A stretch of DNA of 64,000 nucleotides, taken from assembly GCF_002355535.1 (NCBI RefSeq), contig NZ_AP017457.1, positions 124,001 to 188,000 on the forward strand, read 5' to 3'. Source of the stretch: Aurantimicrobium minutum (GTDB lineage Bacteria; Actinomycetota; Actinomycetes; Actinomycetales; Microbacteriaceae). Shown here one piece after another: positions 62,224 to 64,000 of this stretch. A program made the translations under genes and the position numbers. Below the pieces are notes generated by a model that ran no database searches, was not told the DNA's origin, and was given only the letters and a program-made list of their open reading frames with translations. The number at the start of each line of letters is the position of its first letter. Positions within the stretch are counted from its first letter, which is position 1.

Positions 62224-62235
62224 TCTTCAACCCTA
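62224..62235 (-). promoter_or_regulatory. Leaderless-type promoter of the GT4 gene
   Basis: TAGGGT (complement of 62230-62235) is six bases from the ATG ending at 62223. Confidence 0.45.
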
Positions 62236-62262
62236 ATCTGATAATCAGCTCTATAGCCCTCA

Positions 62263-62274
62263 TAGACTCAATGC
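62263..62274 (+). promoter_or_regulatory. Leaderless-type promoter of the DUF2142 gene
   Basis: TAGACT at 62263-62268 is followed by six bases and the ATG at 62275. Confidence 0.55.
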
Positions 62275-63753
62275 ATGAGGACTTTGTTTTTGTCTCGTTG
62301 GAACGCTATTTCGTTAGCCCTTGCAATCGTTGCATCAGCATTAAGTTTGACTGCGTGGAGTTTTGCCTCACCTGTTGGGGCTGGCCCCGACGATGACTAT
62401 CATTTGGCAAGCATTTGGTGTGGAGGGGGTACAAATGAAACCCTCTGTCAACCCGGAAGAGACCCAGGTGAACGCTATCTGCCTACAGCATTTAGCCAGT
62501 CAAATTGTTTTGCCCTACATCCAGAAATAAGCGCTTCTTGCCAGGGGAAAAATTTTGGAATTGACCAAACACAATTCGGGTTCACAACCAGAGGAAACTT
62601 TACCGGCGACTATCCTCCATTTTTTTATTTCGCAATGTCTCAACTTGCTGGTGATCACATTGATGTCTCCGTGTTACTCATGAGAGTGTTAAATTGCCTT
62701 CTGTTTGTATTCCTTACAACAATTTCATTTTTTGTAATCAACAAAAACCTTCGAATTCCGCTTTTAGTTGGAATGTTGTCTACCATCATTCCTCTAGGCG
62801 TTTTTGTAATTGCTTCCATTAATCCAAGTTCTTGGGTCCTAATCTCTGCATGCCTTCTTTGGCCGTTATTGGTGACTTTTTTTTCCGCTTCAGGTAAACG
62901 ACGTATTTTGGCACTTACACTTTCGTTACTATTAGTCGCTATGGCGTCAGGCGCCAGAGCAGACGGCGGGATCTTTGCAGTTTTAGCATGTGTGGTCGCA
63001 ATGACGTTGACGTTCTCTAAGACAGGATCTTGGTGGAAGTCTGTTTGGATTTTTGTTGCAATCATCGGTATTTCATTGTTGTCAATTTGGTTTTCACATC
63101 AATCAAATGCTGCAATTAATGGTGTCGCTTCTGGTGACGAAAATGTAGATTTGTCTGTTTTGATTACTGCGAACCTCATTCAACTTCCAAGCCTGCTTGT
63201 GGGCATTTTCGGAACATGGGGGCTTGGATGGCTCGATACGGAAATGCCAGGTAGTGTGTGGGTCAGCACTTTATTTATTTTTAGTGCTCTTGTGTTTTGG
63301 GGTATGGGCTACTTTGACAAGAAAAAAGCCCTAGCTGCGACCTTTTTATTTTCGGCACTGATTGCTTATCCTCTGGCATTGTTAGTTTCGAGTAGTTCTT
63401 TCGTTGGTTCTAATGTCCAACCGAGGTATGTACTTCCTCTAATTATCATGTTTGCCGGGGTTGTATTCTTTGGTGCGACAGAAAACATCTCAGCGTTTTC
63501 GCATACTCAGGGGATTATTGGCGGTGCCTTAATCTGGATTGCGTTTACAGTCTCACTCCAGGTAAACATAAGAAGGTACGTTACAGGTGTAGACGTAAAG
63601 GGTTGGAATCTGAGCAAAGATGCAGAATGGTGGTGGACCTTCGGGCCAACACCGATGGCAATTTGGATTCTTGGTTCTCTCAGCTTTGCTTTACTGGTTT
63701 CCGTCCTAGTTGCTAGCTATTTCAGAGAAATAAAAACCGCAAAAGCATACTAA
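62275..63753 (+). CDS. DUF2142 family membrane protein, GT-C-like
   Basis: A 492-residue protein with about eleven or twelve helices. The first extracytoplasmic loop begins SPVGAGPDDDYHLASIWCGG, the acidic DDD-containing motif typical of DUF2142, and includes cysteines (CGG, LCQPG, NCFAL, SCQG) that may form disulfides outside the cell. DUF2142 proteins in O-antigen and arabinogalactan-like loci resemble GT-C glycosyltransferases using lipid-linked sugars. The ending KTAKAY is soluble. It overlaps the convergent gene at the window end by 4 bp. Confidence 0.82.
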   Translation: MRTLFLSRWNAISLALAIVASALSLTAWSFASPVGAGPDDDYHLASIWCGGGTNETLCQPGRDPGERYLPTAFSQSNCFALHPEISASCQGKNFGIDQTQFGFTTRGNFTGDYPPFFYFAMSQLAGDHIDVSVLLMRVLNCLLFVFLTTISFFVINKNLRIPLLVGMLSTIIPLGVFVIASINPSSWVLISACLLWPLLVTFFSASGKRRILALTLSLLLVAMASGARADGGIFAVLACVVAMTLTFSKTGSWWKSVWIFVAIIGISLLSIWFSHQSNAAINGVASGDENVDLSVLITANLIQLPSLLVGIFGTWGLGWLDTEMPGSVWVSTLFIFSALVFWGMGYFDKKKALAATFLFSALIAYPLALLVSSSSFVGSNVQPRYVLPLIIMFAGVVFFGATENISAFSHTQGIIGGALIWIAFTVSLQVNIRRYVTGVDVKGWNLSKDAEWWWTFGPTPMAIWILGSLSFALLVSVLVASYFREIKTAKAY

Positions 63754-64000
63754 TTTTTTCTGTTAACAAATCTGGAAATCTTGCTGAAGAGTCCAGTAAG
63801 TCCCTCTTTTTTATATGTGTGTATGGCTGCTGTAACTAGGTACTTGAACCCTACAGGTTGTTTTAATTGTTCTGCCTGGAATTCGAAATTTCTGCCTTCC
63901 TTAATCCAAATTTCATTGTCTGAGGCGTGACATGCGTTATTTACAAAATCGACTAGAGGTGAAAAAACTGTATTCCAATAAAATTCTGCTCTTACTTTTT
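63750..64000 (-). CDS. C-terminal part of an unidentified protein, cut by window edge
   Basis: The minus strand is open from the right edge to a TAG at 63750-63752 (82 codons). The translated end contains FYWNTVFSPLVDFVNNACHA, EIWIKEGRNFEFQ and KISRFVNRKN and reads as real protein. It may be the tail of another glycosyltransferase or methyltransferase of this locus, but no domain can be assigned from this fragment. It overlaps the DUF2142 stop by 4 bases. Confidence 0.6.
   Translation of the reverse strand, partial: KVRAEFYWNTVFSPLVDFVNNACHASDNEIWIKEGRNFEFQAEQLKQPVGFKYLVTAAIHTYKKEGLTGLFSKISRFVNRKN

Larger units (their letters stand above)
45734..64000. other. Surface glycopolymer synthesis and export locus
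   Basis: From here to the window end nearly every gene acts on sugars or the envelope, and the DNA is visibly more AT-rich than the housekeeping half. It comprises two GDP-sugar dehydratases, an ABC-2 exporter pair, a repeat exoprotein, at least six glycosyltransferases, a methyltransferase fusion, a flippase-like protein and a DUF2142 protein. The base composition and a tRNA gene in the middle suggest a variable region that is exchanged between strains; this is inference. Confidence 0.75.

Overview
The window is a chromosomal segment of an actinobacterium, most likely a small-genome, moderate-GC member of the Microbacteriaceae (compare freshwater Luna-type lineages such as Rhodoluna or Aurantimicrobium; this taxon is inference). 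The evidence is the actinobacterial marker set: MtrA-MtrB-LpqB, a PdtaS-type kinase, WhiB1 with its cysteines at 9, 37, 40 and 46, a SigR/RsrA pair, a fused E2-E1 oxoglutarate dehydrogenase (Kgd/OdhA type), DUF3499, DUF5719 and Rv3235-family proteins. Gene content and rough order from about 0 to 41 kb resemble the Mycobacterium tuberculosis block from manB (Rv3257c) to whiB1 (Rv3219), remembered rather than searched.

Layout. 0-5 kb: DUF5719 protein (cut by the window edge), zincin-like protein, DUF3499, phosphomannomutase, AhcY. 5-13.4 kb: mtrA-mtrB-lpqB, comF, a shortened ribosome hibernation factor, secA. 13.4-24.9 kb: Rv3235-like protein, HTH protein, SAF protein plus CpaE/MinD-like ATPase, alpha/beta hydrolase, PdtaS, two CNNM/CBS membrane proteins, NnrD, a GT87-like membrane protein, GalU. 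24.9-28.3 kb: metX - enoyl-CoA hydratase - metY on the minus strand. 28.4-34 kb: acyltransferase, K+ channel, Ung, GNAT, lipoprotein, WhiB1, small membrane and regulatory genes, Bcp. 34-41 kb: dTDP-rhamnose genes (rfbB, rfbC-rfbD fusion), galE, rsgA, aroA, sigR-rsrA. 41-45.7 kb: acyltransferase and OdhA. 45.7-64 kb: a visibly more AT-rich surface-glycopolymer locus with two Gmd paralogues, a Wzm/Wzt exporter, a repeat exoprotein, tRNA-Arg(CCG), at least six glycosyltransferases, a methyltransferase fusion, a flippase-like protein and a DUF2142 protein; a further gene runs off the right edge.

How the parts work together: rfbB/rfbCD, galE, galU, manB and gmd make activated sugars; the 46-64 kb genes assemble, modify and export a rhamnose- and deoxyhexose-containing surface polymer; MtrAB-LpqB, PdtaS, WhiB1 and SigR/RsrA sense envelope and redox state; SecA exports the secreted proteins. 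Coding density is very high and no gene-free stretch exceeds about 210 bp. No CRISPR array, insertion sequence or prophage was seen.

The strongest non-gene signal is promoter architecture. Seventeen start codons are preceded at exactly 6 or 7 bases by a TANNNT -10 hexamer, as expected for leaderless transcripts, and two divergent gene pairs share overlapping -10 elements in a 17-18 bp intergenic space. A perfect 18-bp-arm palindrome encloses the start codon and the -10 of the enoyl-CoA hydratase gene.
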